Source: Thermoflexales bacterium (GTDB lineage: Bacteria; Chloroflexota; Anaerolineae; Fen-1058). From it: a stretch of DNA of 24,169 nucleotides. The stretch lies in contig JAGOBP010000004.1 of NCBI GenBank assembly GCA_017999195.1, forward strand, positions 1 to 24,169. The letters are read 5' to 3'. The notes beneath the pieces are model-generated. The model worked only from the letters and a program-made list of their open reading frames with translations. It did not search any database and was not told where the DNA came from. Positions 22,689 to 24,169 of this stretch are shown here, piece after piece (position 1 is the first letter of the stretch; the number at the start of each line of letters is the position of its first letter). A program made the position numbers and the translations under genes.

Positions 22689-24169
22689 GGCGACACCTCG
22701 ATCGTTGCCACAGTCACGGCATCGCCCAGCCTCGCGCCCGATTGATCCGTCGCGCCCCAGCGTGCATTGTCCGCTCGATTGTATAGGCCCAACTTCAACG
22801 CGTAATCTCCCGCCAAGGCTTGCCCCAAAGCCATGCGATGCACTTGCACAAATTCATCGCCCGGTTGCCACGTGTGCGGTGGCACGCCCAATCGATCATC
22901 CTGCGCGGCGATTTGCCCATCTGCGCCGATGAGATGCATGAACACCGCCGTCGAGACTGGCTGACCCGCCCCTTCCACGCGCCACGCCGATTGAACAATC
23001 AACGTGCCATCAACGATGTTGGTTTGAAGACCGATCAGCGTGACCGTTTGATCAAACGTCATTGGACAAGCCCCACACATCCACGCTCCAATCGTTTGCC
23101 GGAACCGCACCGCATCCAGCGCATACAATTTGAAGTCCTGCGTGATCGTCAACGGTTCGCCGAGGAATTCAGTTTGCAGGCCCGAATCAAGCGGCGTAAA
23201 CGACGGCGCGCCCAGCCACTGCCAGTTCGCGCCCGCCGCCGCAATGATCGCTTCGCGCGCATCAAACCAACGCACGGCCACATCGCGGCGATTCAAGGTC
23301 TGCTCAAAAATAATCGGATCTGCGTCTTCAATGAAGAAACTCGACACGGCGACGGGATTCTGATCGGATGATGAATCAATCGTGTGCGCGATGGCCGTTA
23401 GTGCTGCCGAATACTGAAAACGAACTTCCTCGTGCTGTCCCCACACTTCGAAATAATCGTGCCAGGTCGTAATCGCCGTCTGCGCAAGGGCGATCAGGGC
23501 GACGATGACTGTAACCAACGAAATCACCCTCCGCCGTTTCTCAGCGCTCTCTGCGCCTGCCCGTGTCCGCGTAGCGGCGGGCCGCATGGCGTTGCGGTTA
23601 AACACACCTGTCAGCCATACGCCACCGATTGCAGGCAGTAACGCCACCGGCGTCTGCGCCGCAATCGCGCGATAGAAAAACGGCGCGGGCGCAGTGAGCA
23701 TGTTGGGCAGGAGCGTGATCGCCAGCCAGATCAACATGAAGGCATATTCCGCCTTTTTCCAGCGCAACACGCTTACGAACAAGCCCAGGTAAAACAAGAT
23801 CGAACTCACACCGATGAAAACGGGGCGGCCCGTGAGGTTATACAAAATCTGCGGATCACCCGCGCCATCGAAGGTGAACATCTTCAACGTCGCCAGGGCG
23901 GTTTCAATCGCGGGTTGAAAATTGCCGCTCATCAGCGCGCGAATTGGTTCAGTTTGAAACGCGCGTGCCGTTTCGGCTTGCGGATGCGTCAGCAGAAAAA
24001 TCAGCAACGGCAGCGCCACCAGCAACGCCACGCCGAAGAACACGGTCAATGCTCGCCAGTTCTGTTTAACCAGCGCGCGTTGCCGAATGACCAGAAAACC
24101 CATGAAAACAAGGTAAATCAGCGGCACGACGCGGCTGGGTTGATAGGTGTAGACGGTGAGGCCGAGCAA
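22685..24169 (-). CDS. Membrane glycosyltransferase (GT39/ArnT-PMT-like), paralogue D, N-terminus cut by window edge
   Basis: The visible 494 residues run from the right edge to TGA at 22685-22687. The fragment begins LLGLTVYTYQPSRVVPLIYL, which matches LLGLTLYTYQASRVFPVIFA of paralogue B, so about 170-190 residues with the catalytic first loop lie beyond the edge. Further landmarks are the HDYFEVWG segment and a C-terminal beta-rich domain (372-494 of the fragment) with VFMHLIGADGQIAAQDDRL, PGDEFVQVHRMAL and YALKLGLYNRADNARW. A basic, low-complexity linker (about 195-216 of the fragment, RTRAGAESAEKRRR) occupies the position where paralogue B carries its repeat-encoded insertion. It is the most upstream visible gene of the minus-strand operon. 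Confidence 0.85.
   Translation of the reverse strand: MLGLTVYTYQPSRVVPLIYLVFMGFLVIRQRALVKQNWRALTVFFGVALLVALPLLIFLLTHPQAETARAFQTEPIRALMSGNFQPAIETALATLKMFTFDGAGDPQILYNLTGRPVFIGVSSILFYLGLFVSVLRWKKAEYAFMLIWLAITLLPNMLTAPAPFFYRAIAAQTPVALLPAIGGVWLTGVFNRNAMRPAATRTRAGAESAEKRRRVISLVTVIVALIALAQTAITTWHDYFEVWGQHEEVRFQYSAALTAIAHTIDSSSDQNPVAVSSFFIEDADPIIFEQTLNRRDVAVRWFDAREAIIAAAGANWQWLGAPSFTPLDSGLQTEFLGEPLTITQDFKLYALDAVRFRQTIGAWMCGACPMTFDQTVTLIGLQTNIVDGTLIVQSAWRVEGAGQPVSTAVFMHLIGADGQIAAQDDRLGVPPHTWQPGDEFVQVHRMALGQALAGDYALKLGLYNRADNARWGATDQSGARLGDAVTVATIEVSP

Overview
The window reads as a chromosomal segment of a moderately GC-rich bacterium. The best guess is a Chloroflexota (Anaerolineae-like) genome. This is inferred from the gene mix: an LGFP-like repeat secreted protein, a DUF2089 regulator with an ABC-2 exporter, many GNAT acetyltransferases, a YvlB/YvlD-like envelope module, and a block of ArnT/PMT-type membrane glycosyltransferases. 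It rests on family recognition only, with no database search. No rRNA, tRNA, CRISPR array or prophage was seen.

Layout. (1) 1-1728, minus strand: selA (selenocysteine synthase, cut by the left edge) behind a four-helix membrane protein, with overlapping stop and start. (2) 1729-1805: a short divergent promoter region with a striking mirror symmetry. (3) 1806-5050, plus strand: an ABC-F ATPase, coaE, a GNAT acetyltransferase and a two-helix small membrane protein, ended by a strong bidirectional terminator at 5072-5106. (4) 5122-6096, minus: a secreted protein with two LGFP-like repeats and an Ig-like C-terminus. (5) 6552-9740, plus: a DUF2089 zinc-ribbon/HTH regulator followed by an ABC ATPase and two ABC-2 permeases, with palindromes at the promoter. 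(6) 9792-9872: an 81-bp MITE-like element with 13-bp terminal inverted repeats and a perfect 10-bp flanking duplication. (7) 9919-14067, plus: a two-lobe GNAT, a DUF4097 protein, a second two-lobe GNAT, a SHOCT-like small protein, and a YvlD (phage holin 4_2 family) membrane protein behind a long structured leader. (8) 14191-16916, plus: an NTF2/SnoaL-like plus GNAT fusion and an MFS exporter. (9) 16943-24169, minus: four membrane proteins joined by 4-nt overlaps. Three are paralogous glycosyltransferases with the same C-terminal beta-rich domain, and the last is cut by the right edge.

How the parts may work together. The DUF2089 regulator, the DUF4097 protein and the small protein at 13072 all carry the same helical motif (ER..-L..-GK(I/L)..EEA..LL). 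The DUF4097, SHOCT-like and YvlD proteins resemble the Bacillus yvl set, which is linked to envelope homeostasis. I infer that the 6.5-14.1 kb region is an envelope-related module in which acetyltransferases are interleaved.

The most unusual DNA-level signals are: heptanucleotide arrays that fill several gene junctions and also run through the coding sequence of one glycosyltransferase; a leader ORF followed by mutually exclusive RNA pairings in front of the YvlD gene; the mirror-image divergent promoter; and the MITE-like insertion. Gene-free stretches longer than 300 bases are limited to 6097-6551, which holds two promoters and otherwise nothing I can identify.
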